Of a stretch of 64,000 nt of DNA, positions 1-11,808 are shown piece after piece. A program made the translations under genes and the position numbers. The stretch comes from Tetradesmus obliquus (Eukaryota > Chlorophyta > Chlorophyceae > Sphaeropleales > Scenedesmaceae). The notes below the pieces were generated by a model. It made no database searches. It had not been told where the DNA came from and saw nothing but the letters and a program-made list of their open reading frames with translations. Within the stretch, counting starts at the first letter, position 1. Each line of letters begins with the position of its first letter. Location: positions 3,720,001-3,784,000 of the forward strand of contig CP126203.1 in the NCBI GenBank assembly GCA_030272155.1, read 5' to 3'.

Positions 1-241
1 GCTTGGCATTCTCACGCTCACATACATCCTTAAACACCGCAGTGCTGGTTGCACTTGTCTTTTCCTCACAGCAGCATGTGCGCTTCGCTTCACCAGCACC
101 AACACAACGCCCTGTACTTGAACTGGCCGTAGTGTGTTGAACACGGGCAGTAGTGTGTTTACCACAAACATGGTTGTGATGAGCTGACAATCATCTGCCT
201 CACGTCGCTGCGCAACTGTGCTGCTGTTTGTTTGCTGCCAG

Positions 242-858
242 CGCATGGCAGCCAGCAGGACTTCATGCAGCGGGACAACTGCATCATCGTGACAGAGGAT
301 GACGCAGTGACAGGCACAGCAAACAAATATGACAGCCACAGGTGAGTTAAACTGAAGCCTCAGCAGCAGCAGCAGCAGGGGCAGCAGCAGCGCAGTTGGC
401 AAATAACACAAAGTCACACCCAGTGTCTCTAGCACCAGCACTGGGCAACAGCACCAGCACCAGCGCAGCACGTGCGCCAGGGGCAGCATCTGCAGCAACC
501 TGTGCGGCTTCCTGCAGCTGTGCTCGTGAGTGCTGCAGTACGGCTGCACCTCTTCCTCAAAACGCGTTGCTGCTGCTGCTGTTGCTGCTGTAGGTTCCTG
601 CCTGAACAGCCGCGTGGGCTGCTGCACCGGGCCTTCAGCGTGTTCCTGTTCAACAGCGAAGGCAAGCTGCTGCTGCAGCAGCGGGCCACAGACAAGATCA
701 CCTTCCCTGGTAAGCCAGGCAGCAGCGGCAGCAGCAGCAGCAGCAAAGATTTTTCCGATGGACTAGATCACTCTCCCTGGTGCACAAGGCACCAGCGCCA
801 CCAGCAGCAGTGGCAGCAGCAGCAGCAGCGGCAGTGCGCAGCGCCTGTGGCATGTAGC

Positions 859-902
<44 letters not shown>

Positions 903-2955
903 ACAGCCACAGTCACCTTTCCTGTTGCACCTGCCTGCCTTACTTCTGCAGGCGTGTGGACCAACACGTGCAGGCAGCCACCCGCTGTACTGGCAGCAGC
1001 AACCAACATCTAAACTGCGGCAACGCCTGCTTGCCTGCCTGTTTCTTTCCTTCAGGCGTGTGGACCAACCCCTGCTGCAGCCACCCGCTCTACGGGCAGC
1101 AGCCAAACGAGCTGGACTGCTATTCCAATGCCTGTCTGCGTGCCTGTTCATGTTACCTGTGTTTGCAGGCGTGTGGACCAACACCTGCTGCAGCCACCCG
1201 CTCTACGGGCAGCAGCCAAACGAGCTGGACTGCTATTCCAATGCCTGTCTGCGTGCCTGTTCATGTAACCTGTGTTTGCAGGCGTGTGGACCAACACCTG
1301 CTGCAGCCACCCGCTCTACGGGCAGCAGCAAACCGAGCTGGACTGCTATTCCAATGCCTGTCTGCGTGCCTGTTCATGTTACCTGTGTTTGCAGGCGTGT
1401 GGACCAACACCTGCTGCAGCCACCCGCTCTACGGGCAGCAGCAAACCGAGCTGGACTGCTATTCCAACGCCTGCCTGCTTGCCTGTCCATGTTACCTGTC
1501 TTTGCAGGCGTGTGGACCAACACCTGCTGCAGCCACCCGCTCTATGGGCAGCAGCCAAACGAGCTGGATCCAGACGAAGCAATAGCAGACGCCAGCGTGC
1601 CTGGCGCCAAGGCAGCAGCAGTGCGCAAGCTGCAGCACGAGCTAGGCATCAGCCCGCAGCAGCTGCCGGCAGACAGGTTCAAGTTTCTGACGCGGCTGCA
1701 CTACTGCGCGGCTGACACGGACACGCACGGGCCGGATGCGGAGTGGGGCGAGCATGAGATCGATTACATCCTGCTCGCACAGGTGGGCTGCGGTTTTGGG
1801 GTTTGGCATGAATGGGGTTCGGTGTGGTTTTGTTTGTTATATCTGTTGTGCTGCGATCATCAGTCGCACCAGTGCCCGATGAGGAGTGGGGTGAGCATGA
1901 GATTGACTACAGGCAGCTGGCGCAGGTGGGGCTGTGTTGCAGTTTCAGTGTCTTCAAGTGTTGTTTGTGTGTGATGCGGTGTTGTGCTGGGACTATCTTA
2001 CCAGTTGCATGAGGTCGACTGTATTCTCTGATGGCGCAGGTGGGCTGCGGCTTGTGGTGTTGCTGTGTTGTGTGTGGTGTGGTGCGGTGCTGCAATGACT
2101 GTAGCAAGGTGCATGAGATTGACTACATTCTGCTGGCTCAGGTGGGCTGCACTTTTGGGGTTAGGGAGGTGTTGTTTGTGGTGCGGTGTGGTGCTTGGGT
2201 GATCATGCCGCGTGCGTGTCTACATCCTGCTGGCGCAAGTGGGCTGCAGTTTTACGCCGCTCTGTCCGTGGTGCAACACAGGCTGTCGTGAATCACCAGC
2301 CCAGCCCGCATCTATCATGCTCTGCCCTGCGCTGCATGTAAAAAACACATCCACGCACTTGTGCTCCATGTACTTGTGCTCTCACGCCACACGGAGGCTG
2401 ACGTAGACCAGCAGCCCAACCTGGAAACAAGTGAAAGCAGAGAAGTGCATAGGCAGCATCTGCCCTTTGCCCTGCGCCGCACTCACACGCGCTGTTGAGC
2501 ACTTGTGCTGCACTCACCTCACCAACTTGTGCTGCTCTCACCCCACCACACAGGCTGACGTGGACCTGCAGCCTAACTCTGACGAGGTAGCAGCAGTGAA
2601 GCACGTCAACCTTCAGGAGCTGCAAGCCACAATATTTTGCAACCAGGGCTGCCAAGCAATCGTATCAACATCTCATTTTATGTCCTGTGCTGTGCTTCTG
2701 GGACTGCACTCACCCCACACCACATCACAGGCTGATGTGGACCTGCAGCCCAACCCGGAAGAGGTAGCAGCGGTGAAGCACGTCGACTTGCAGGAGCTGC
2801 AAGCCATGATGGATCCTGCCAGCGGTTTGAAATGGTCGCCCTGGTTTCGAATCATCGCGCAGCATTTCCTGCCCACGTGGTGGGCAGAGCTGCAGACAAC
2901 GCTCAGCACGGACAAGCATGTGGAAGCGGGCACTATTCACCGGCTAGACTGCTGA
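242..2955 (+). CDS. IDI1: isopentenyl-diphosphate delta-isomerase (type I, Nudix fold), 5' partial, 4 exons seen
   Basis: Converts IPP to DMAPP for isoprenoid synthesis (carotenoids, chlorophyll tails, quinones). Exons: 242-341, 594-709, 1508-1782, 2731-2955 (TGA 2953-2955); all junctions are GT-AG and join in phase. Visible motifs: NKYDSH, LLHRAFSVFLFNS, the active-site segment TNTCCSHPLY with the catalytic Cys, the metal/active-site segment EWGEHEIDYI, and the C-terminal GLKSPWFR-like stretch followed by HFLPTWW. These match the eukaryotic type I family. About 239 codons are present. The first exon enters through an acceptor at 240-241, so a transit-peptide exon probably lies upstream; the ATG at 265 could serve a cytosolic form. 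Introns 2 and 3 are filled with copies of the flanking exon edges (separate entries). The exon model is strong; use of the final rather than an earlier acceptor copy is inferred from reading frame. Confidence 0.93.
952..1507 (+). repeat. IDI intron 2: five tandem copies of the 3' splice junction, 104/113-bp spacing
   Basis: The head of IDI exon 3 (starting GCGTGTGGACCAA) occurs at 952, 1056, 1169, 1282, 1395 and, intact, at 1508. Spacing is 104 then four times 113 bp. Each copy has about 45-60 bases of exon sequence preceded by a pyrimidine-rich stretch ending in CAG. Copies 2-5 stop after the codons for PNELD and run into intron sequence; only the 1508 copy continues into the rest of the exon. 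113 is not a multiple of 3, so using an earlier acceptor shifts frame. Confidence 0.95.
1864..2246 (+). repeat. IDI intron 3 start: about four degraded copies of exon tail plus 5' splice site
   Basis: The end of exon 3 (GEHEIDYILLAQ followed by GTGGGCTGC) ends at 1782. Diverged copies end near 1926, 2041, 2142 and 2240, each again followed by a potential GTGGG donor. They lie only downstream of the intact exon. Divergence differs between copies, which suggests successive events. Confidence 0.85.
2397..2640 (+). repeat. IDI intron 3 end: two partial copies of the last exon's head
   Basis: The last exon starts at 2731 with codons for ADVDLQPN. A copy with its own CACACAG acceptor starts at 2554 and stays recognisable to about 2632. 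A more decayed copy starts near 2397. Both lose similarity before the exon's end, so only the 2731 copy can encode the C-terminus. Confidence 0.88.
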
Positions 2956-5107
2956 CCAGCGCTGCAGGGTTAGGTGTGTAGTTGTTTGGTGGCTAGGGTT
3001 TTGTTTGTGTAGTGACAGGCCGCAGTGACAGGTGTGAGCAAGTCCTTGGAGTGGTTTGTCGCTTGTGTTGCCCGTGTCTGGCAACACGACTGTAGTGTCT
3101 GGCAACACGACTGGCAACACGACTGTGGAACTTCCGTTTGTTTTGTGCAGAAGAAGATTTGTTGCGAGTGAACGTGAGCGGTCTGGTTTGATTGTGTTGG
3201 TCTGCAGTGGCGAGCAACGAACTGGTGACCAGGCCGGCAGTGCAAGCAGTGCTGTCAGGCCTTGTGTAAAAGGACGTTCCCTGTGGCTCTTGGTGCAAGC
3301 AGTGTGCAGCAGTGTGCATCTGCCTATAAACACCTGCCGGGTTGGTTAACGGTTACCTGCTGGGTGATAGGCAGATGCACAGTGTGCACCATGTTCTACA
3401 GTGACGGCTGCTGCCCAGGAGGGTTGCATGCCAAAGCAGGGCTGTATGCATACGACATGTTTGTCCACTGGCACATTCTTTCTTGCATGCAACGTGCTGC
3501 AGTGTGGCTGATGGCGCAGCAGTTGAAGAAACGATGCTGAAATGTGGTGTGAGAGTGTAGCAACTGTGTGCACGCTGTGCTGGTTGCCATCATGCCATGA
3601 CTGGTGCCACTGGCCAGTGCCACTTGGCACTGTTATCATGGATTTTTTTAGAGTTTGTATTGGCATGGCTCTGTCCCAGAGGGCACAGGTACTGATGCCT
3701 TTTTTGTTCAGCTACACGCACGTGGAAAACTGTCGTTACATGGAGTTTTGCTACGTGCGTGCGGTAGTGCTGCGATGTAATGGCACAGGATGCCACCAAT
3801 GCTTGCGCGGTTGTGGTGCTACTGGCGCTACTAGTAGCAGCAGCTGTTGACAGAGAGTTTTCATATGGCATGTAAGCATGTAACAGTAACTTACTGTGAT
3901 AGTATCATGAGCACGCTCGATTGAAATGCTGTAAACATGGAGTTTGCAGATTCTTTTGTGGTAACAGCCTTTATGAAGATGAGTGAGCATTAGTGACATC
4001 CATAAGCTGCATCAGCTGACTGAAAGAGCTTGCGGCATCAGCCTGCACACGATTCTGCACCTCTGACAACAGCAGCAGCAGGCTGGCTAGGGTACAGTGC
4101 ATGACAAGGGTACAGCACGCAACACGACGCGCTCAGCGGGCTTTGCTGCCAGTACAGGGCTGCAAACAGTTTCCAAATCAGCTCTTCAGCCGTAATAATC
4201 ACCGACAGTGAAAAAGCACCCACTGGTGTCTTCAAGTGCTTCACCTGACTTGTCCTGCTGCTTTTGCACACAGAACGCTTGGCCCCTCAGAAGCAGGCCC
4301 TCAAACTTTCAACCCTTTGAACTTATAATATATGTGTTGTGAGCTGTGATCTTGCCTTCGGGTGCCGGCGCCAGGCAGCATGCAGGACACGCCACTGCCC
4401 GTCCGTGCTCAGTCATTCACATAAAAAAGTGGTGCAGTTACTTGTTAAACTTTAGAGACGCCATGCTACAAGCCCTAGGACTGGTGTGATGCCCAGCAAG
4501 GAGTTCATGTCTCGCAGCAAGGCAGCACAGCGCAAGCAAGCTGCTTCAGGGTATTTTTGCCTGTTACTGCTCGGGTTTGCAAGCAGGTGAGCAGCGATCG
4601 GGACAAGTTTGCTTGTGGGCGAAACATATATACTTCACCCAACCGTCCGTGTCCATTTAATAATTCCTGAACAGTTATAGTTAACAAATTGGTTGTGAAC
4701 GCGTCTGCCTACATACCTGTAGGATGCTGCTTCGTTGCACGGAACTCTGATGTGAATGGTGTCTCGTCGAGCAGGCATGCGCTGCGGCCAGCAGCATCAA
4801 GTTGAAATACAAAGCATGTACAGCATACAGTGCTCTTGCCGAATGTTCTTGTGGTCGTGTCACCCCAGCCCTGGCCTGGGGCCCAGTTGTCACCTCTGCT
4901 ACTGTGTGGACTCTCTGCAGCAGCAGCAGCAGCAGCAGCAGCAACGACGGTCTAGTGCAACTTGCATGCCATTCATACAGAAATCCTGCTAGCCATATAT
5001 GGCAGAAACCTACTCTGCAGCTTGCAGGCACCTTGATAGTGCATCTGCCCGCTCCTGTGTGCTGCTCAACCTGCTTTCTGCTGCCACTGCTGCTTGCTTT
5101 CCTGCAG
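2956..5107. other. no convincing gene; IDI 3' UTR and upstream part of the next gene
   Basis: I see no conserved protein segment. TGTAA motifs near 3874 and 3883 could be algal polyadenylation signals for IDI. The stretch 4700-5107 may hold an upstream coding or 5' UTR exon of the next gene, because that gene's first recognised exon enters through an acceptor at 5106-5107. A CAG tract lies at about 4918-4942. Confidence 0.4.
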
Positions 5108-5946
5108 CACCTCTGCCAGCACACATGCTACACGCACCAGCACAGGCAGCAGCAGTAAGCTGCAGCACTCACTGCCCAGGGTGCTTCTAAGCCGGCCGGG
5201 CAGCAGCAGCAGCAGGCGTCACTTGCAGGAAATCTCTGCAGGCCCTGGCCTGGCCGGCGTACCTGATTGGGCCCTCGGCACAACCACCAGCAGCAGCAGC
5301 AGCAGCAGCGCGCCTAGCTTTGGCACAACCTTCCTATCATCTCAGGAGTCTGCCGCACCAGAAAGCGAGTCAGCATGCCCGACAGCAAGCAAGCGCCTGG
5401 CAGCAGCAACTAGCCCCAGCAGCTTACGCACACCTGTTTCCCTATCATGGGATGGAAGTGCAATCGCATGGGGTGGTCCCTACGCCCCACACAAAGATGC
5501 TGCAGGAGGTTCAGTCGGCGCTGTGTTTTGGCTAGATGCAGAAGGTACATGCTCCTTCAACACCAGCAGCAAGCTGCCAAATCCACTGGCCCTGCTGCCG
5601 CTGAATTACAATATAGAGCCAGATAAGGACTCTGGAGCGCCCAGCATTGCACAGCTGGCTGTATCTGAGTCAGCAAATGTCGTGCTGGCAGCTACAACAC
5701 TACAGGCAGTGTACAACCCGCCAAAAAGCAGCCAGGCAGTTACAACCGAGTCAGCTGCAGCACCTGTGCCGTACGTTTTGGCCGCATTTTCGTACCGCAA
5801 GGTGCAGAAAGCGGCTGGCACCAGGCCCATGTTTGTACCTGCAGGAGTACTGCCGATTCCTGCAGTCGCAGCGCCCGTAGTGACTGTCACTGGACTGTCA
5901 GTATCAATCGATGGTAAGACAGCGCTCGTCTGCTTGATGCCCAAAT

Positions 5947-5981
<35 letters not shown>

Positions 5982-8068
5982 CCTTCTGCTTGTGGATCAG
6001 GGTGGGCGCATATCTTCAAGCTGGCAGCAACAGCAGCAGCCAACAACACAGATGCAGGGGGACACACTTGGAGCCTTGTGGCGCAGCTGCCATATGCAGG
6101 TGGGTGCGCTGCCAGCGAGAGTTGGGTTGGGTCAAGGGTTCTTGGATACTAAGTTTTGATTTTTGCCAAAACGATGAACACAGATGCAGGTGGGCACACT
6201 TGGAGCCTTGTGGCGCAGCTGCCCTATGCAGGTGGGTGCTTTCAGGGTTGGGTTTGGGGTTTTGGGTTGTAGCCTAAACACAGATGCAGGGGGGCACACT
6301 TGGAGCCTTGTGGCGCAGCTGCCACATGCAGGTGGGTGTGCTTGGGCACAGTTGAAAGGCTGGTGACAGGGCGCAGTTGTGTGGGATGTCATATTGCATT
6401 CATTGCTTGAGTTGTATCCTGCTACTGAAGGATATATGGCTGCGGAGTTGATGTAGTGTGCTGTACATGATGCTTGTTACCTGTACAACTGCCAGCTTGC
6501 TTGTGCATGCCTCTGATGCACTCTACCTTGCCTGCAGCAGCAGCAACAGCAGCAACAGCAGCCATACAGTGCGACTAAGCTTTCACTGATGTCGCTGAGC
6601 TCTGCTGCCTTGTGCCTTGTGACTGTGTTGTGCAAGCTACGGCACACCGGGCAGCCTTGCAGTAGTGTCAGCTGCCCTTTCAAATGCATCTCATGTATGG
6701 GCACCTCGACCTCACTGTGTGTTCAAAAGGGAGAGTTTTCTTTTCACAACATGTTCTGTTACACTGCGCACTGGTTTTCATATGCAGGCTACGGCACCCC
6801 GGGTGGCCATGGCGTTGCTTGCAGCCTGAGCCTAGATGGCAGCACTGCTGCTGTGCTGACAGCCTCCACAGTGACAGAAACTGTGCAGGTCCCTGTCAGC
6901 AGCAACAGCACAGACAGCAGCACGGATGCCGGCACGATCAGCAGCAGCAGCAGCACACGGCAGCGTCTGCGGGCCTTGTTACAGAGCATCCGCAGCAGCA
7001 GCAGCAGCAGAAGTGCTACCGCCAGCGCTGCGCAACACCGCCGCCAACGCCAGCGGCAGCTGCAGCAAACCAGCAGCAGCAGCAGCAGCGATGCACAGGC
7101 GCAGTTCAAGCCAATTACTACCACCACTCGCAGTGCTCACCTCCAAATGTATGCAGCTACTGCACCGGGCGGCCCTTGGGCTGCTGTAGGAACCCACCCC
7201 TTGGACGCAGCTGTTGCTGAATGCTTGCTGGGAGCAGCACCCTGCAGGCCGTTAGTTGACGTGTCAGATCGCTTTGCTGCTGTTGCGTATGTCAGTGGGC
7301 CGGAGCTAAAGGCAGATGTGGTGTTTCATAATGCGCCGGCAGCAGCAGCAGGCAGGAAGTGGGCGGAGTTTGTGAAGGTGTGCACGCTGAGCAAGCTGCT
7401 GGTGGCCATTGGCACGGATGGCAACAGCAAGGCGGCAGTGACAGTTCCAGGTGAGCTGCTGATGTTTGTATACCACGCACTAGTTGCAAAACTCCGTGAA
7501 TTGCATCGCTATCTGAATGCATGCGATGATTTTTCCTCTGTTGATTTGTATGTGTATGTACGCCGTGCAGCTGTCCATGGCTTGGGAAAAGAAGGAATTA
7601 GGGTTTCTGCTGTTTGCCCCTGTTTTTGCCCATTGTTTGCAGATCCCTCGTCAGACCAACTGGCTAACGTAACATGCGGCAGCCAACCGGCACTCTGTCA
7701 CTCGGTGTCCTCGTCACCACACACAACCCTTTCGTAATCTGCTGCCGCCTTCTGCTGTTTGCCTGCTTGCAGATCCCTCGGCAGACCAACTTGCCAACAT
7801 CGCCATCCGCCAGCCAACTGGCACGCTGTCACTGCGTGTTTTAGTCACCACACGCAACCCTGGGGCCTCATATGTGTGGACCCTCAGCCGAAGGGGCGAG
7901 CAGGCTTGCCCTACCAGCCCCAAAAACCTGCTGGAGAGCATAAACCCCAATTACAACGCGCTGCCGTTACTAACGGCTGATGTAACGGGTGACGGCTTGG
8001 TGACGGCTGTGAGCGGATTGCTTGATGCAGAGGGAAGCAACAAGCTGGCAGCTGTGGGCGGGTATTAG
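5108..8068 (+). CDS. FG-GAP-like beta-propeller protein of unknown function, 3 exons seen, 5' partial
   Basis: Exons 5108-6099, 6788-7450 and 7773-8068 (TAG) join in phase and give about 650 residues. The sequence holds repeats of the type 'S-DG-a/A-hydrophobic': SLSWDGSAIAWGGPYAP, LSVSIDGKTALVCL, SLSLDGSTAAVLT, and near the end ADVTGDGLVTAV. Each is followed by a strand such as GAVFWLD or GWAHIFKL. This resembles FG-GAP/integrin-alpha-type propeller repeats (family resemblance, not proven). Poly-Ser and poly-Gln runs lie between repeats. The first exon needs two upstream bases, so an N-terminal exon (perhaps a signal peptide) is missing from this model. A surface or secreted role would fit but is inferred. 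A generic algal low-complexity protein is the alternative. Confidence 0.6.
6182..6331 (+). repeat. two copies of exon 1 tail plus donor in the FG-GAP-like gene
   Basis: The end of exon 1 (GGHTWSLVAQLPYAG, then GTGGGTGC) at about 6050-6099 is repeated at 6182-6232 and 6280-6331, each with the same following donor. The copies are over 90% alike by eye. Confidence 0.92.
7640..7738 (+). repeat. decayed copy of the last exon head in the FG-GAP-like gene
   Basis: A TTTGCAG acceptor and the start of exon 3 (DPSADQLAN) occur at 7773. A copy starting at about 7640 (DPSSDQLAN) carries single-base changes and a TAA. A shorter echo of exon 2's head (CTACGGCACACCGGGC) lies at about 6633-6660. Confidence 0.85.
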
Positions 8069-9845
8069 CTGCCTGGGTTTGGTGAATTCTGCAGTCTGAA
8101 CATTGTGCTGATGTTGTGTCACAATGTGCCTTCACATGGATGTGTGCAGCAGAGTTCTATCAACAGCATTACACAGCTGTGGGTGGCTAGTAGCTGCCAG
8201 CGTTTGCAGTCCAAAGATCGTCCAAAGCGTGGGTGGGGAATGACACAGTGTGCCCCACGTTGAAATGTGGCACAGTTCAACCTGCAGCATTACACAGCAT
8301 GCAGCTGCATGTCTGTTGCATTGCGGCACCTGGTTGTGTTTGGCTGAAGCGCGGCCTGCTGGCCGCACGTCTGCACACGGGTTGCTGTTGTTGGGGATCA
8401 AATGTTGAAAGCAAGCAACTGATGTTGTGGGCCGCCCATTGCTGCATGCTCAACTGGTTGAACAGCCAGGGCACTACTTGGCTGGCTGTTGAGCATGCTG
8501 CATAGGGTCCACTGCACCACAAAAGGAACAGTGCCGGCCAGTGTCACTACATAGTTATGTACAGCAGTTGGCGGGGCTTTCAGTAGTCAAATGAAGCATG
8601 CATTCCTTTCACATTGGGCTGCTTGGTAGCTGTGGATAGCATGTTGGATGTTTGTTGTTGCAGTGGCTTCTCTACAGCAGCAACATACGGACACGTACCT
8701 TCTGTGTAGTGCATGGTTTGAGTTTCAGGCAGCTGCAAGCTGCCACAGTTGTGCACAGCTGCATGTTGTACAGGCTTGTACATGCATACGCTCGCAAATG
8801 ACAAGCAGCGGTAGGCATTGACCTCTGCACTGCCCGTTCTGAGCTATGCTTGCAATGATTGACCTGCATGCACGTTATAACCCTTGAATACCGTTCTGAG
8901 CAGCTACATGCGCAGATGAATCTATTTTGGGTGAATTGTGGGTGGGTGTTTGCTGCTGGGTGAGATGCCTTGGCAGCAAAGAAGTGCATAGCAACTGTGA
9001 TGGCCTGTTTTCAATCAGCATTAGGTCAACACACTAACAGAGGTCTTCAGGAGATGTGGTGTTGCATGGCTGCGGAGGCTGCTTTTATGTATCGTCAAAA
9101 TGGTATGCTTTATCAATGCCAGCAGCGTACTGTTCCTGGTATGGTCAGAGTGTAGATGCTCAATCATACCTGTTAACACCTATCTGTATCCTGGCCTTGT
9201 ATGTGCTGTACCATCGCCTTCGACAGAGGAACAGGGAGGCAGGACGGGTCCTGCCTGTCTTCAAGATGCAGCTGCTGTACCTGCTCTGGATCTGAGTCCT
9301 TGGCGATGCTAGAATACGTTTTGCGAAACACACAGCTTACCAAAATCAAGCAAGTGTTTATAGAAGGGCTGCTCCATCGTAATCACCCAGCTCCACCGGA
9401 CCAAGCTTACGCTTGACCTGTCAGCTGTGAACCTACATGCTGAAACCTAAGAGACGTGTTGGCGCGTGTACATCTCAAAAGAGCGTCGCTCGTGCGTGAT
9501 TTTCGTGACCGGTATGATATTGTTATTGAAGCTCCGACCTTTCAGGTTGGAAAAATCGCACGAGTAACCTCAGAGCGACCGAGGCGTCTGTCATCTGTCA
9601 TTTGATTATGCCGCGATTGTACACCTCCCGCCTGTCATACTACAGCTGCACTGCTGAGTTGCGTGATTGTTGTGTATGTCAGCATTTTGTGAGTTCGCAG
9701 TGTCGTGGCACAACAGGAACCGAGCTGCACAGCACCTTGCAGGTACAGCCTGTGCTGGCACTGCTGCCGAGCCTCTGGCACCCGCATCATCATTGTGTTT
9801 AACCCACCTGAGTTCTTCGTGGACACAAGTTTTGAAACCCTGCCG
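8069..9845. other. intergenic; inverted repeats, no gene seen
   Basis: No protein with recognisable motifs. A decayed copy of the preceding gene's 3' end lies near 8173-8200. A short inverted repeat lies at 8444-8499 (arms beginning GCATGCTCAAC, with a 9-base insertion in one arm). A structured element lies at 9485-9579 (separate entry). The last 150 bases probably hold the 5' UTR of the next gene. Confidence 0.4.
9485..9579. other. 95-base multi-stem inverted repeat (possible structured RNA or MITE remnant)
   Basis: Outer arms GTCGCT (9485-9490) and AGCGAC (9574-9579) pair. Inside them CTCGTGCG (9489-9496) pairs with CGCACGAG, with neighbouring ATTTT/AAAAAT. A central hairpin TCCGACC-TTTCA-GGTTGGA sits at about 9533-9551. 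Composition is less CAG-rich than the surroundings. I do not recognise an RNA family. Confidence 0.4.
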
Positions 9846-9892
9846 ATGGATGCTACAGCAAGCAGCCTGGTGGCAGCACATCCTGCAGATGC

Positions 9893-9955
<63 letters not shown>

Positions 9956-10831
9956 GCAAGCACGTGCAGCAGCAGCGCTGGACGTCTGCATGCAGCACCA
10001 CCTGACTGCAGAAGATGCTGCCCGCCTATGGGCCAGCAGCCGATTGCTGCAGCAGCTGGTCAGCTCTCGGCTGAGCAGTGCGCTGCTGGTGCGCAGCGTG
10101 GCAGCAGCAGCGCAGGCAGCAGCAGCAGCACAGGCAGCAGCGGAAGCAGGAGCAGAGGCTGTCGCAGCAGCACATGCAGCACCATCGATCTCAACAGCAG
10201 CAGTTATGGCACTAGGCTTGATGTCATTTGCAGCAGCAGCAGCTGTTGAAGACACCAGCTTGGAGGCCTTGCGCTGGCTGCTGCGCCAGCCAGCAGTAAC
10301 AGCAGCCATGATCAACCAGAGCAGCCAGCAGCTGCTAGCGATCCCTGGTGTGCCGTTCCCTGCTGCAAAGGCACTTGTCAGGGCAGGCTTACGAATGCAG
10401 ATCACTCTGCAGCAGCTGGCGGCGCGTGCAAACGCATGTTTAGAGGGTTTTGAGGTGTGGGTGCAAGCCTTTGTAGCTGATGATGCGCTGCTGGAGGAGT
10501 GGGCTGCTGACCTTCCCGCAGAGCTGCGGGCTCTGTGCTGCTGCAGGCATTTGGGAGCGTGGTGTCCAGCTGAGCTGGTAAGCCTTAGGCTGCTGCTCTG
10601 TTTCAAAACCTCAGGCTGCTGCCGTTTCTCTTCCTCGCGCGCTGTGTAGTCTGACTTCTCTCAACTGCGCTTGCTTGTACACATGCACTGCCTGGCTGCC
10701 TTGGAAAGATCAAGACGAATAGCCTTCGCACACAACTGATGGAATCTGCTGTGGTGCTGCTGACTTTCAGCAATTTTATGAGAGAGCATGCTGCTGGGTG
10801 CTGTTGTCAACTGCAGTGCTGCTGCTGCCGC

Positions 10832-10912
<81 letters not shown>

Positions 10913-11592
10913 AGCTGGCGCCACAGCTATCCGCACACCGCACAGCAGACCTGTTTCCTGTTGCGCTGCACATCGCAGCACGCGGCTGCAGGAACCTGTC
11001 ACATGGCTACCCGTTTGATGACGACAGCCAAGAAGCGCCCGCCGACAACATATACTATATGCTCACGGCGCACAAGTTTGGCTCCGTAGCACAGCTGCCA
11101 GCGTCAGCAATCGGAGCCTTGCTGCGGCTGGCCATGCGCTTGCACAGCAGGATCAACAACCTAAACACGGCATAGACATGGAACCACTTCATGACAGAGT
11201 TTTGCCAGCTGCCGGCGGCTGTGCAGGTGCCGACAGCAAAACTCGTGGAGCTGGTGCAGCAAGTACTGCAGAAACCTGTTGGGCCTCTCATGCTGAGAGC
11301 CAACCCCTTCTTGGATCTGCTGGCTAAAAAGGAGCTCACAGCTGAGCAGGTGCAGCAGCTGCTGTCACTGCTGCAGGGTCCGACAGCGAGGCTAGCAGCA
11401 GCAGCTTTCGGCAGGCAGTGTGGAGGGCACAAATTCATGGAGTGGCTAGCAAGCCAGCCGGGGGCAGCAGCAGCTGCAGCAGACCTTGGACTGACTGCTG
11501 CTGATGTGCGGGATGATGCGGCTGCTGTACTGCTGTTTGGAGATGAAGTGGTAGTCCTGGAAGAATTTGAGCAGGAGGAGCAGCGCATCTGA
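9846..11592 (+). CDS. unrecognised alpha-helical Ala/Leu/Gln-rich protein with an in-frame TAG
   Basis: Exon 1 is 9846-10577 from an ATG (MDATASSLVAAHP), with donor GTAAGC. A (CTG)n tract ends in an acceptor, and exon 2 runs 10915-11592 (TGA). The two join in phase. After a long poly-Gln run the protein has helical segments such as LTAEDAARLWASSRLLQQLV, EALRWLLRQPAVT and ACLEGFEVWVQAF, then LTAEQVQQLLSLLQG near the end. I do not recognise a family. A TAG at 11173-11175 interrupts exon 2 after INNLNTA, yet the frame stays coding-like on both sides and no GT-AG intron can remove it. It may be a nonsense mutation, a sequencing error, or a real stop giving a truncated product of about 330 residues. 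Confidence 0.6.
9894..9958 (+). repeat. CAG/CAA tract encoding poly-Gln
   Basis: About 22 triplets, CAG with a few CAA, in frame with the gene starting at 9846. Confidence 0.95.
10831..10914 (+). repeat. CTG tract forming an intron 3' end
   Basis: About 26 CTG triplets run directly into the acceptor (GCTGCAG) before exon 2 at 10915. It seems to take the place of a polypyrimidine tract. Confidence 0.93.
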
Positions 11593-11740
11593 ACATTAAA
11601 TGTTCAAGCAGCCATGATGGTGGGGGGGCGGCTTTTAGCGAGCTGATTGTGCATTGTGTTGCATTGATGATAGCAACGTATGGTCTCTGCAACTTTTGAT
11701 CAACAGCGCAGCATACCCCACTCATTTTGGTGCCAACCAC

Positions 11741-11808
11741 ACTGACTGACTGCTGCTGATGTGCGGGATGATGCGGCTGCTGTGCTGCTGTTTGGAGATG
11801 CAGGCGCT
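11741..11808 (+). repeat. copy of the last exon's interior placed after the stop codon
   Basis: Bases at about 11491-11551 of the preceding gene (codons for TAADVRDDAAAVLLFGD) recur at 11746-11808 with few changes, 150 bases beyond the TGA. Confidence 0.85.

Noticed and set aside
1148-1507. IDI copies as true mutually exclusive exons
   Set aside because: The copies have no donor after PNELD that would keep frame into the next exon, and the 113-bp unit shifts frame, so they are better read as partial junction copies.
472-1974. Continuous 500-codon open frame across the IDI region
   Set aside because: It runs through introns and all six duplicated junctions. Only the pieces at 594-709 and 1508-1782 match the isomerase; stops are simply rare in CAG-rich repeats.
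10788-11018. Poly-Ala, poly-Leu or poly-Cys proteins from the triplet tract
   Set aside because: Frame shadows of a CTG tract that forms an intron end.
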